A stretch of 64,000 bases of DNA from M3007 sp044226205 (GCA_044226205.1 JBGAHL010000014.1:61189-125188); one strand, 5' to 3'. Shown: positions 33,684 to 42,353, counted from the first letter of the stretch. Made by a program: numbers and translations. Notes: generated by a model from the sequence alone, not told the origin.

Positions 33684-35027
33684 ATGAACATTGCTGTTGT
33701 AGGAACCGGCTATGTCGGTTTAGTCACCGGCACCTGCTTTGCCGAAACGGGTAACAACGTTATCTGCGTTGATAACAACGAAAATAAGGTGCGTCGCCTT
33801 CAGGCAGGCGAGATCCCGATCTTCGAACCCGGGCTCGACGTACTTTTCGATCGCAATACCAAGGAGGGCCGCCTCCATTTTACCACCAACCTGAAAGAAG
33901 CCGTGGAAGCCAGCCAGATCATTTTTCTGGCGCTGCCCACCCCGCCGGGCGAAGACGGCTCGGCTGATCTTTCCTACATCCTCGGCGTAGCCCGCGACCT
34001 GGGCAGCATCATTACGGAGTACAAAGTGGTGGTAGATAAAAGCACCGTGCCCGTCGGCACCGCCGAAAAAGTAGCCGCCATCATGGCCGAGCGCCTGCCG
34101 AAAAAACTGTTCGACGTGGTGTCCAATCCCGAATTTTTGCGCGAAGGCGTGGCCGTGGAGGATTTTATGAAACCCGACCGCGTGGTCATCGGCACCCGCA
34201 GCGAAAGGGCGCAAAAGGTCATGCGCCAGCTGTACGAACCCTTCGTTCGCCAGGGCAACCCCATCTTTTTTATGGATGAACGCTCGGCCGAGCTCACCAA
34301 ATACGCCGCCAACGCCTACCTCGCCATGCGCATCTCTTTCATGAACGAGATCGCCAACCTCTGCGAAAAAGTCGGCGCCAACGTGGACCAGGTTCGCATC
34401 GGCATCGGCAGCGACAGCCGCATCGGCAAACGCTTCCTGTTTCCGGGCATCGGCTACGGCGGCTCCTGCTTCCCCAAAGACGTACAGGCCCTGGGCAAAA
34501 CTGCTTCGACCTTTTCCTACGATTTCAAAATTCTGAAATCCGTGATGAAAGTCAACGGTATCCAGAAAGCGCTGTTGACCAAAAAAATCAAAAAATACTA
34601 CGGCAACAGCCTCGAAGGCCGCACCATCGGCGTGTGGGGCCTGGCCTTCAAGCCCAATACCGACGACATCCGCGAGGCGCCGGCCCTGATCATCATCGAA
34701 GAACTGCTGGCCCTCGGGGCCCGCGTGCAGGCATTCGACCCCGAAGCGATGCCCAACGTACGCGCCCAGTTCGGCGACCGCATCCGCTACGCCGACAGCA
34801 TGTACGACGCCCTGCAAGGCGCTGATTGCCTGGCTGTCATGACCGAGTGGAACGAATTCCGCAGCCCCGATTTCGAGCAGATCAAACGCCTGCTGCACGA
34901 ACCCGTCATCTTCGACGGCCGCAACCTGTACGACCTCGATCAGATGAAAGGCCTGGGCTTTCATTATGAAAGCATCGGGCGGCCGAAGGTGAGGGCGAAG
35001 AAAAAAGCGGCGGTGGTGAAGGGGTGA
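33684..35027 (+). CDS. ugd: UDP-glucose 6-dehydrogenase
   Basis: Oxidises UDP-glucose to UDP-glucuronate with NAD for capsule, exopolysaccharide or LPS sugars. The 447-aa protein starts with the Rossmann motif NIAVVGTGYVGLVTG, has VDKSTVPVGTAEKV, the central SAELTKYAANAYLAMRISF helix, and the catalytic Cys in GIGYGGSCFPKD. Full length. It stands alone, divergent from the OmpA-like gene, and is followed by three REP-like hairpins and a terminator. Confidence 0.95.
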   Translation: MNIAVVGTGYVGLVTGTCFAETGNNVICVDNNENKVRRLQAGEIPIFEPGLDVLFDRNTKEGRLHFTTNLKEAVEASQIIFLALPTPPGEDGSADLSYILGVARDLGSIITEYKVVVDKSTVPVGTAEKVAAIMAERLPKKLFDVVSNPEFLREGVAVEDFMKPDRVVIGTRSERAQKVMRQLYEPFVRQGNPIFFMDERSAELTKYAANAYLAMRISFMNEIANLCEKVGANVDQVRIGIGSDSRIGKRFLFPGIGYGGSCFPKDVQALGKTASTFSYDFKILKSVMKVNGIQKALLTKKIKKYYGNSLEGRTIGVWGLAFKPNTDDIREAPALIIIEELLALGARVQAFDPEAMPNVRAQFGDRIRYADSMYDALQGADCLAVMTEWNEFRSPDFEQIKRLLHEPVIFDGRNLYDLDQMKGLGFHYESIGRPKVRAKKKAAVVKG

Positions 35028-35060
35028 CCGATCCGCTGAACCCGGGCGCGTAAAAAGCGA

Positions 35061-35210
35061 ACATTTTGCCGCGCTGCGGCGCCAATTTGCGCCCAACATC
35101 ATTTTGATCTACATACATTTTGCCGCGCTGCGGCACGCGAAGCGTGTTTACAATCCCGGCAGATTTATCCAAGAGCAGACTTAACTCTGGCCAACCGCCG
35201 CACTGCGGCA
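35061..35210. repeat. Three REP-like GCCGC hairpins downstream of ugd
   Basis: ACATTTTGCCGCGCTGCGGC occurs at 35061-35080 and again at 35115-35134; a degenerate copy GCCGCACTGCGGCA is at 35197-35210. Each folds as GCCGC-GCT-GCGGC. A second palindrome CACGCGAAGCGTG follows the middle copy. They fill most of the 337-bp gap between ugd and the next gene, which has no ORF of note. Confidence 0.7.
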
Positions 35211-35224
35211 TACTTAAAAAGAGG

Positions 35225-35268
35225 GTGCGAAAACTCGGGGTGACTCCCGTTTTCGCACTTTTTATTTT
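35225..35268 (+). terminator. Intrinsic terminator after ugd
   Basis: GTGCGAAAAC...CGGG pairs with CCCG TTTTCGCAC (a 2-nt bulge on the left side) and is followed by TTTTTATTTTT. It reads as a rho-independent terminator on the plus strand about 200 nt after the ugd stop. Confidence 0.75.
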
Positions 35269-35364
35269 TAAGTCCCGCTGTCTTTTTTGAAAATTTCTGC
35301 CATCCGTGTCCCAAAACCCGGAACCTTGCGTTTATTGTGGTAATTCGCGTTAAGGCACCTTCCC

Positions 35365-36294
35365 ATGGCCCAAATCAGCTGGCTCTACCTCGATACCGCC
35401 GGCGGTCGTCACCGCGTCGGATTATACCACGGCGACCGCAGTGGTCACCTGATGATCCATTGCGATATGCGGGTGATGCAAATTGATTTTGCGGTAAAAG
35501 AAACCCGGATGTACTCCTTCTTTATCGAAGACGAGTTGTGCGAAGTGGGTATTTACAAGGAAAAAGAAGGTTTTTCCTACGATTTCAAGGTCAATAAAGA
35601 AGTGGACACGCCCCGCAACCGGCTGCGGCGCGCCGAGGAAAAACGCAACCGCGGCTACATGGCCGCCCTGATTGTCGGCCTGGCCGTGGTCATTGCCGCG
35701 GGATTTTTCGGGCTGGAATGGTACAAACACCGGCAAGACCTGAAACGCCGCGCCAGCATGGGCATTTTCAACAACATCGACGGCGACATGGCCCATCGGC
35801 TGAATCTGGAAGGGAAAGAAGCCGTGGCCAGCCTGTTTATCGTGGAAGAATCGCGCCAGCGGAAAGTCTTTTACACGTTCACCACCATCGACAGCCTGCG
35901 CATCACCGCCAAAATGACGGTGGCCGATACCGGCCTGATCATGCTGCCGACCGGCTTCCCGCTCAACGACCGCGACGCATTCACCGTGCGCTATCTGCCT
36001 TCGGCTCCTCAGACCAATCAACTGGACTTTCACCGCCCCTCCGATGAAACCATAGCGGGCTACCTGCGCCTTGCAACTGAAACGGAGACGCGGGCGCATC
36101 CCGAACACACGGCGGAATACAGCGCCTGCCTTGCCCAGCTGACCTTGTTTGAAAAAGGCTGGCGCAGCCTTGCCGAGCTTATTTTCCAAACGGTTTCGCC
36201 CGAAGACAACAAGCGCAACAACCACGATTCCTACCTCCGCCTCGTCCGCGACCCCGGTTTTGCCGATCAAATACGCCGGCGCTGCCCGGGGTAG
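35365..36294 (+). CDS. Single-pass membrane protein of unknown function
   Basis: A 309-aa protein I do not recognise. Residues 1-75 form a cytoplasmic beta-rich domain (SWLYLDTAGGRHRVGLYHGDRSGHL) followed by a charged helical stretch and one membrane segment near residues 98-118 (MAALIVGLAVVIAAGFFGL). The remaining 190 residues would be extracytoplasmic, including SLFIVEESRQRKVFYTFTTIDSL and a helical C-terminus. No catalytic motif is seen. It is convergent with the Ig-like lipoprotein gene with 6 nt between the stops. Confidence 0.6.
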   Translation: MAQISWLYLDTAGGRHRVGLYHGDRSGHLMIHCDMRVMQIDFAVKETRMYSFFIEDELCEVGIYKEKEGFSYDFKVNKEVDTPRNRLRRAEEKRNRGYMAALIVGLAVVIAAGFFGLEWYKHRQDLKRRASMGIFNNIDGDMAHRLNLEGKEAVASLFIVEESRQRKVFYTFTTIDSLRITAKMTVADTGLIMLPTGFPLNDRDAFTVRYLPSAPQTNQLDFHRPSDETIAGYLRLATETETRAHPEHTAEYSACLAQLTLFEKGWRSLAELIFQTVSPEDNKRNNHDSYLRLVRDPGFADQIRRRCPG

Positions 36295-36300
36295 GCAACT

Positions 36301-37980
36301 TCAACCCTTTATTTTTTTCTTCGCCACCTCTTCCAGGTCCATTTCCACCTCCACTTCCCAGTTGGCTCGAAGCGCCTCCAGTTTTCGCGTAAAAACGGGT
36401 TCGGGCTGCTGCCGCCGGCTGAAATCGCCGGGGTCCCAGCGACCGTTGCCGTTGCGGTCCTCGACGAGGCGCACCGTGTACGCCACGGCAGGCATGTTGG
36501 GAAATGCCAGGCGCATTTCGCGGGTTTCCGCGACAAAACGGCGCTCCTGGTCCACCGTTTTGCCGTCGAGGATTTGCAGGAGATAGGGCGTGTCGTAGCG
36601 CAGATTTTTCAAATTGAGCGCCAGGCTGCCGAGTTGTTTGTCGGGTGTCACCAGCAGGCTGCGAGTGAGGGTGTCGGTGTTGGTCACGCCGTAAAAATCG
36701 GTCACTGCACCGGGCAGCAGCATCAGCTGATAGTTTTTGCCGGGTCGCCACTCGGCCGTCAGCAAGAGCTGACGAGGCGCTGCACTGTCGGGTCTCAGTT
36801 GAAACGCCCTGATTTGCACGGTATCCACGCTGAGGCGCCAGAAGGCGGTGTCATATTGCTGCCAGGGGGTATTGAACGGCAGCACCACCGGCCGGAACGG
36901 GTTGACGCTCACGGCTTTGGTCGGGGTCGGGGCTTGCTGGCCGGCAGGACGGCGGGCACTGGTCGGCGGCGGCGTCACGTCGCCCCAGACAGGGCGGTGG
37001 TTTTTTAAAAAATCTTCCCTCGACAGGTTTTTGACCGGCACGGTATCGGCGCCTACGAGCAGTCCCCAGCTGTTGCCGGGTACCGGCCGGTCGTACCAGA
37101 CGAGCAGGGAGTCGCCCGTTCGTTCGGTCAGCACACGGATGCCGGCAGTGTCGGCAGCGATGGCCGGCACACTGTCGAGCGGCGCGGCAAACGTGATTTT
37201 GACGCGGCCGTAGCGGGCAGCATCGCGCTGCAACAGACGCTGGGCAGGCGTTTTTTTAGAAATTTTCAACTGAAGATAAACCTTCCCCGTATCGGGCAGA
37301 GTGATCAACGTATCGGGAAAGCCCATGCGCTCGCTGGACGGGTTCCACTTGAGTTTGTAATTGTCTGCCATTTCCACCGCGACACAACGGAAAGTGCCGG
37401 CTTTCACATTCTGGATCTGGAATTGGCCGGCCTTGTCGGCATAGGCGAAATAATAGGGCAATTCTTTTTGCACCGCGCTGTCGGCCAGGTTTTCGTACAA
37501 CATCACCGCCACGTTGTCGGCCAGATCGCCGGTGTAGGCGTCCGTCACACGGCCCGACACGGTGAGGCTGTCGATAAAATCGCCCGTGGAGAAGACAAAA
37601 CGCAGGTCTTTGGCGGGGTTGTTTTCGTGCAAATCCTGCACGGCCGTACCGAAATTGATGGTGTAGGTGGTGTTGGGGTGCAAGACTTCGTCTTTGTCCA
37701 ATTTCACCGACACCGTGTGCCCTTTGAGCGTCACGTCCGGGCGTTTTTGCAGCGGCGGCGACACGACCACCTGATTGGCGGCGTCTTTGAGCACGACCCA
37801 TTCATCGAAACTGAGGTCGATTTTGCGTGGATTGAAGCGGGTGGAATAATTGCGCGAACTGCGCAGGGTATCGATCCTGGGCGGCTGGCTGTCTTTGGGA
37901 CCGCCCTCGGGTGCGACCGGCCGCGCACAGGCGGCGAGCAGGAGGACAATGCCCGGGAAAAAAATGTTTCGGGTTTTCAT
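36301..37980 (-). CDS. Lipoprotein with N-terminal Ig-like (SbsA-type) domain
   Basis: A 559-aa outer-envelope lipoprotein. The signal peptide ends in a lipobox LAAC (about residue 17), followed by ARPVAPEGGPKDSQPPRID. The first domain (residues 30-140) has the bacterial Ig-like pattern DLSFDEWVVLKDAANQVVVSPPL ... TYTINFGTAVQDLHENNP, a family very common in Bacteroidota. A CarboxypepD-type segment (VSGRVTDAYTGDLADNVAVML) follows. The ATG at 37980 begins the signal peptide; an in-frame ATG at 38034 lies upstream of the likely -7 box. Function unknown. Confidence 0.78.
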   Translation of the reverse strand: MKTRNIFFPGIVLLLAACARPVAPEGGPKDSQPPRIDTLRSSRNYSTRFNPRKIDLSFDEWVVLKDAANQVVVSPPLQKRPDVTLKGHTVSVKLDKDEVLHPNTTYTINFGTAVQDLHENNPAKDLRFVFSTGDFIDSLTVSGRVTDAYTGDLADNVAVMLYENLADSAVQKELPYYFAYADKAGQFQIQNVKAGTFRCVAVEMADNYKLKWNPSSERMGFPDTLITLPDTGKVYLQLKISKKTPAQRLLQRDAARYGRVKITFAAPLDSVPAIAADTAGIRVLTERTGDSLLVWYDRPVPGNSWGLLVGADTVPVKNLSREDFLKNHRPVWGDVTPPPTSARRPAGQQAPTPTKAVSVNPFRPVVLPFNTPWQQYDTAFWRLSVDTVQIRAFQLRPDSAAPRQLLLTAEWRPGKNYQLMLLPGAVTDFYGVTNTDTLTRSLLVTPDKQLGSLALNLKNLRYDTPYLLQILDGKTVDQERRFVAETREMRLAFPNMPAVAYTVRLVEDRNGNGRWDPGDFSRRQQPEPVFTRKLEALRANWEVEVEMDLEEVAKKKIKG

Positions 37981-37991
37981 GCGTAGCGCGG

Positions 37992-37999
37992 CAAAGGTA
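37992..37999 (-). promoter_or_regulatory. Possible -7 box for the Ig-like lipoprotein
   Basis: Complement reads TACCTTTG, an exact TAnnTTTG. The nearest TTG is 24 nt upstream, longer than the usual 19-21, so only the -7 box is persuasive. It would give a very short leader. Confidence 0.35.
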
Positions 38000-38043
38000 G
38001 GACGCAGACGGGAAAACGCGGCGCAATCGGCCAAGGCTGCCTG

Positions 38044-39897
38044 TCAGGGGATTTCGCTTCGATACCGGCGGATAAATTCGCGGTAACGTTCGTCGCGGCT
38101 CAGCACTTCTTCATTGCCCAGGACGATGAGCCGTTGCCGGGCCCGGGTGAGCGCAACGTTCAGTTTTCGATCCACGCCTTCGCCCGAAAGGCTGACCAGC
38201 GCGGAGAGCTGGGCCGGCGAATTGGCGCAGCAGGAGATCAAAATAATGTCGCGGGCCCCGCCCTGGTACCGCTCCACGGTATCGACCGTCACGCTTTCCG
38301 GATCGAGGCCGGCAGCGGCCATACTTTCGCGAATCTGTGCGATCTGGGCCCGCCAGGGGGTGATCACGCCCAGGCTTTTATCGGGCCGCCAGGGCAGTGC
38401 CAGCCGTGCATATTCTTCCTGAAAACGAGCGATCAGGCGGGCGACCAATTCGGCTTCGGCGCGGTTGGTTTTTTGCCCGGGCAGGGTTTCTTCGGCCGGG
38501 GTGGAATAAAACTGCACCGGCGGCGCGTCTTCTGTCGCGGGCAGATCCTGGGCGGGGTGAAGGGTTTGCAAAAAGCCGCCGTAGAAATGTTCGTTCGGAA
38601 ACGCCATGATCCCGGCGTGCATGCGGCCCTGGCGACTCAGCTGATCGAACGATGCTTCGCGATGCTCCGCAAGGCAGCGTCGAAACAGGCGCTCGAAATA
38701 CGAATCGCGCAGGTCGAGCAGGCCCATTTCAAGCAGTTCGGGGTCCTCTACGCGGGTGTGATCGGGGTGCTGAGCGGTCACGGCAGGCAGCTGACGGTGA
38801 TCGCCGATCAGGGTGAAATGCTCGAAACGAGTAAGCAAGCCAACCACTTGTGGTTCAGTGAGTTGAGAAGCCTCATCGACCACCAGGCGGTGGAAGGTTT
38901 TGAGGCGGAGCAGTTGGTCGTTCTGGCTGAATGAAGCGACGGTGCTGACGAAAATCCGGTGCCGGTCGAGGATGTCGCGCAGCTCGCTGCGCTTTTTTAC
39001 GGCTTTGATTTTTTCCGACAACAACTGCTCCCTGAACGGCGCGCTGGTCGCGTAGCGCGAGCCGATGCGCAGGTATTGCTGCCGAATGTCGCCCCCCAGC
39101 GCGTCAAGGGCCTCGCAAATTTCATCCACTGCACGGTTGGTGTAGGCGAGAAGGAGCAGATTTTCCTCCGTTTCATGCAGTACCCAGCCCGCCAGCGCCC
39201 GCAACATGACGCTGGTTTTGCCCGTACCCGGCGGCCCCCATAGCAGGAAATAGTCTTTGGAGTCGATGATTTTTTGAAGAATGCGGGATTGTTCGGGGGT
39301 TAGGGAGTGTTTTTCTTCGATGTTTGTGGGGGTATCGGCTCCCTTGTTGGTCCCAGTTTCACCCTCCTTGTTGGCCCCACCCCCAACCCCCCTGGGGAGG
39401 GGAGTCGATCCGAGCTCCGATCCGCCCCCCTCCCCGGAGGGGGAGGGGTTGGGGGTGGGGTTTATAAGAGGGGAGGTGCTAGGCTCGGGGTTAACAAGGA
39501 AGGAAGGACTAGGGTCCGAGTCAATAACCGACAAGGAGCCAGGCTCCAAAGAACCCGACATATCTCCCCCGCCACCCAACACCTCTTCCGCCCTGATTTT
39601 GATGTTTTCAACAATAAAATCGATCGCTTTTTCCGGGTTTTCCAGCACTATTTCATTAGACAATCGAATGACCCTGAATCCAAAATATTCAAGGTACTCC
39701 GTTCTGATTCGATCGAATTCCTGTTGAAAGTCGTGAATCGTGCCATCAACTTCCACGACCAGGCGGTATTCCAGGCTGACGAAGTCGGTGATATAATCGC
39801 CTATGGCATGTTGTCTCCGGAATTTCACGTCCATCACCTGGTGGTTGCGCAGCAGCGCCCAAAGCCGCTGTTCGGCAGGTGTGGGTTGTTTGCGCAT
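38044..39897 (-). CDS. DUF559 endonuclease domain fused to SF1 (Dna2/UPF1-like) helicase half
   Basis: A 617-aa hybrid. Residues 1-107 are a complete DUF559 domain (Vsr-like PD-(D/E)XK fold): TPAEQRLWALLRNHQ, FRRQHAIGDYITDF, LVVEVDG, GFRVIRLSNEIVLENPE. Residues 108-196 are low-complexity peptide read from a GC-rich palindromic element (NPTPNPSPSGEGGG). Residues 197-617 are a superfamily 1 helicase: LTPEQSRILQKI, Walker A GPPGTGKTS (about 221-228), LLAYTNRAVDEI, Walker B VVDEASQL, GDHRQLPAV, TVERYQGGARDII and LNVALTRARQRLIVLG. The helicase lacks its usual N-terminal nuclease part, which is the next gene upstream. The ATG at 39897 is used; the frame stays open further upstream. Confidence 0.85.
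   Translation of the reverse strand: MRKQPTPAEQRLWALLRNHQVMDVKFRRQHAIGDYITDFVSLEYRLVVEVDGTIHDFQQEFDRIRTEYLEYFGFRVIRLSNEIVLENPEKAIDFIVENIKIRAEEVLGGGGDMSGSLEPGSLSVIDSDPSPSFLVNPEPSTSPLINPTPNPSPSGEGGGSELGSTPLPRGVGGGANKEGETGTNKGADTPTNIEEKHSLTPEQSRILQKIIDSKDYFLLWGPPGTGKTSVMLRALAGWVLHETEENLLLLAYTNRAVDEICEALDALGGDIRQQYLRIGSRYATSAPFREQLLSEKIKAVKKRSELRDILDRHRIFVSTVASFSQNDQLLRLKTFHRLVVDEASQLTEPQVVGLLTRFEHFTLIGDHRQLPAVTAQHPDHTRVEDPELLEMGLLDLRDSYFERLFRRCLAEHREASFDQLSRQGRMHAGIMAFPNEHFYGGFLQTLHPAQDLPATEDAPPVQFYSTPAEETLPGQKTNRAEAELVARLIARFQEEYARLALPWRPDKSLGVITPWRAQIAQIRESMAAAGLDPESVTVDTVERYQGGARDIILISCCANSPAQLSALVSLSGEGVDRKLNVALTRARQRLIVLGNEEVLSRDERYREFIRRYRSEIP
39361..39477. repeat. GC-rich palindromic element A, inside the helicase-half gene
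   Basis: An imperfect palindrome with arms sharing CCCCACCCCCAACCCC and its complement, and a centre with GATCCGAGCTCCGATC. On the coding strand it is translated as NPTPNPSPSGEGGG and GVGGGANKEG. A tail beginning GGGAGGTGCTAGGCTCGGGG (39472-39491) is shared with element B at 40244-40263 with one difference. It lies between the DUF559 and helicase parts. Confidence 0.8.
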
Positions 39898-39974
39898 GGC
39901 GCGGATGAAGGGTTTGAGGTAGTGCCAACGCTGCCTGTCTGTTGTCTCAAAAGGCTCTCCAAATGCCCCTGTTT

Positions 39975-42281
39975 TTAAGGGTAATTCCTTAGGTGTATCG
40001 GTCGTGTCTTTTGTAGCGCCTTTTTCTTTGTTGTTGCCGTGCTCGTTATATACCTCAGCCCCTCCCCTCTTGTTAACCCCACCCCCAACCCCTCCCCCTC
40101 CGGGGAGGGGGGCGGATCGGAGCTCCCTCCCCTCTTGTTCACCCCACCCCCAACCCCACCCCCTCCGGGGTGGGGAGCGGCTATGAGCTCCGACCCGCCC
40201 CCCTCCCGGGTGGGGGAGGGGTTGGGGGTGGGGTTAACAAGAGGGGAGGTGTTAGGCTCGGGGCCAACAAGGGGAGAAGAGTTGGCACCAACACCACCCA
40301 CCCCCATCACCCGCCCCCTCACCGTCTTCTCCGCTGCCGCCCACTCGAACAGCCCCCGATACATGGACACGAATCCTGAATCCATCAGATCGGGTTCGAG
40401 GTGCCAGAGCTGGCTGGTATCGAAGTGCCGAAGATTGAACTGCTGATAGCGCAAGGCGACGGAAACGGTATCGCGGGTGATATCGGTGATGGTGCATTTG
40501 ATCACCTGATGATCGAGCACCGTATCGTCTTCCGTTTCGGCCGGATAGAGCACGGCGATGTCGCCCGTGCGGAAATTGGCCAGCGGATTGGTCCGTTCCG
40601 TTTTTTGAAATACAAGAAACGGCTCAGCCTGGTCGGCGCCGTTTTCCACAATTTCAAGATGACTTAAAATACTGAATACCTGTTGTTTGTCGGCAAACGA
40701 ACTGCGCCAGACGGCTGCCTGACCGCCAGGAAATTCCGGGTCGGCATCGCCGACTTTCGAGAGCCAGTGCTCGCGGGCGATAAAACCGGCGAAGGCGTTG
40801 AAATACTTTTTTTCCAGCGAATCAAGCCCCTGATACACCTGTTCGAAACGGGCAAAATCGCGCTCCAGAAAACCTTTCCCGGCCACCCGCGCCGGCCGGA
40901 GCCGTTCGAGCAAGGGCACATCCGGGTCGCCCGGCCGAATGTCAGCCAGCAGGCGTTCGATACCGACCAGCTGGTTGCGCAACTGGATCGCTTCCATCTG
41001 CTCGGGCGCCACGGTCGGGGCAAAACGCAGCATTTGCTGGTCTTCGCCCGAATATAAAATGTACTTGGCAGGGTCCGTGTTCCGCCCGAACACGGAGCGC
41101 ACCAGCAGGTCGTACAGCAGAGTTTGGGTAAAATGGCTGCGGGCAATACCGTAGCTGTTGGGTTTGTAAGGTTTGCCGCTTTTGAGCTCCACAATGGCCG
41201 ACTTGTCGTCGTGGCGATAAAACAGGTCGAGTCGCCCCTGCAAGCCGTATTGCTCGCTGAAAAAAGTAGGTTCCAGCACACAGTGCTCGGGGTCGATGCC
41301 CTCCCTGGAAAGTCCTCCGCTGGCCATTTGTTTCAAATGGACAAAATGCCGCTGCGCCTGGTTGGTCAAATCCTTCACTTCCGCATCGGTCATGGGCGCG
41401 AAAACGAAAGGATAGAGTTGAAAGGTTTCGCGAATGAGGTCTTCCCAGCGACTCTCGGGGGCGTGCAGCAGGCGGTCGAGGAAAAAGTTGGCAATGTTGC
41501 CCAGCAGGATCGGCGCGGTCGTCTCGTGCGGCAAAAACTTGCGCACCAGATAGGAAAGCGGCTCGGGGCCCGTGTCCTTGAAACATTCAGACACGGCCGA
41601 CACATCGACCAGAAAATCTGGCTCGACAACCAGGGCGCGCGGCCGGTAGGCGCCCGTCTGATCGATGTCGACTTCCAGCAAATTGAGCGACACCGGAAAA
41701 CGGAACACCTTGCGCAACAACTGTATCGTGGGGTTAAAATTGGCGTTTCTTTCGGGCAAATTGTACAAAATACGAACCTGTCGCACAGGGTCCTCTTCGT
41801 CGACCGCGATCAGGCATTGCTCCTCCGCATCGTCGCGAAGGGCTACCACGCGGGCTTTCGACTTGTATTCCCAGGACTCGGGGGCGACGAACGTCCACTC
41901 CCCGGACGCAGGAAAATGCGCCAGCACCTCCGGCGGAATAGCGGCCTGATACACGATCAGCACGGTTTCGGCAAGCGCCCTGACGCCCAGGCGCACCAGC
42001 GAAGGGTCGCCCTCGGCCTGCCCCTGGCGGACTCGGCCCGCCAGTCGCCGGAAACGATGCACCACCTCCAGCGTCTCCGCCTGCATACCATACTTGTGAC
42101 CGGCATAGCTGATCCGCGCAAACAAGCTGCTGAACGCCAGTTGCTCCCGCCGCGTCGCCTCCACAAACAACTTTTCCAGCAAGGCGGCCATACCCGTCAC
42201 CCGCTCCGACGGCCCCCAGTTTTCACGGGTAGCCAGGCGCGTGATCTCGCGGTACAACAAGGCGGCGGCTTCTGCAGTCAT
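39975..42281 (-). CDS. RecB/Cas4-type nuclease half of a split Dna2-like protein
   Basis: A 768-aa protein. Residues 1-655 match the N-terminal half of large Dna2-like nuclease-helicases: a PD-(D/E)XK core with GRLDLFY (Asp about 352), AIVELKSGK (Glu 365, Lys 367) and QTLLYDLL (Gln about 385), then a barrel-like region ending MYRGLFEWAAAEKTVRGR. From about residue 664 the reading passes into palindromic element B (PTPNPSPTREGGG and repeats) and ends with 27 unrelated residues. The helicase that should follow is in the next ORF, in another frame. This looks like a gene interrupted by insertion; whether both halves work as separate subunits is unknown. Confidence 0.82.
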   Translation of the reverse strand: MTAEAAALLYREITRLATRENWGPSERVTGMAALLEKLFVEATRREQLAFSSLFARISYAGHKYGMQAETLEVVHRFRRLAGRVRQGQAEGDPSLVRLGVRALAETVLIVYQAAIPPEVLAHFPASGEWTFVAPESWEYKSKARVVALRDDAEEQCLIAVDEEDPVRQVRILYNLPERNANFNPTIQLLRKVFRFPVSLNLLEVDIDQTGAYRPRALVVEPDFLVDVSAVSECFKDTGPEPLSYLVRKFLPHETTAPILLGNIANFFLDRLLHAPESRWEDLIRETFQLYPFVFAPMTDAEVKDLTNQAQRHFVHLKQMASGGLSREGIDPEHCVLEPTFFSEQYGLQGRLDLFYRHDDKSAIVELKSGKPYKPNSYGIARSHFTQTLLYDLLVRSVFGRNTDPAKYILYSGEDQQMLRFAPTVAPEQMEAIQLRNQLVGIERLLADIRPGDPDVPLLERLRPARVAGKGFLERDFARFEQVYQGLDSLEKKYFNAFAGFIAREHWLSKVGDADPEFPGGQAAVWRSSFADKQQVFSILSHLEIVENGADQAEPFLVFQKTERTNPLANFRTGDIAVLYPAETEDDTVLDHQVIKCTITDITRDTVSVALRYQQFNLRHFDTSQLWHLEPDLMDSGFVSMYRGLFEWAAAEKTVRGRVMGVGGVGANSSPLVGPEPNTSPLVNPTPNPSPTREGGGSELIAAPHPGGGGVGGGVNKRGGSSDPPPSPEGEGLGVGLTRGEGLRYITSTATTKKKALQKTRPIHLRNYP
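40061..40249. repeat. GC-rich palindromic element B with 38-bp perfect inverted repeat
   Basis: Positions 40061-40098 are exactly complementary to 40212-40249. A second left-arm copy at 40127-40167 pairs with 40209-40249 with three mismatches, so the element holds one and a half palindromes. CGGATCGGAGCTC lies between the left-arm copies. Arms contain runs such as GGGGGAGGGGTTGGGGG that could form G-quadruplexes. It forms the C-terminal coding tail of the nuclease half and lies just upstream of the DUF559 ORF. Confidence 0.85.
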
Positions 42282-42353
42282 AGGCCGTAAAGTTCCACCG
42301 ATTTTACAATAAAATGTTTGAAAAAAACCGAGGTGACGATGCGCGTTTGCAGG

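Noticed and set aside
40061..40249. Intrinsic terminator
   Set aside because: The stem is far longer than a terminator, has no U-tract and lies inside an open reading frame.
39975..42281. Cas4 or AddB of a defence or recombination system
   Set aside because: The nuclease motif fits, but the N-terminal and barrel regions and the following helicase fit a Dna2-like nuclease-helicase better; no other CRISPR or AddAB gene is present.
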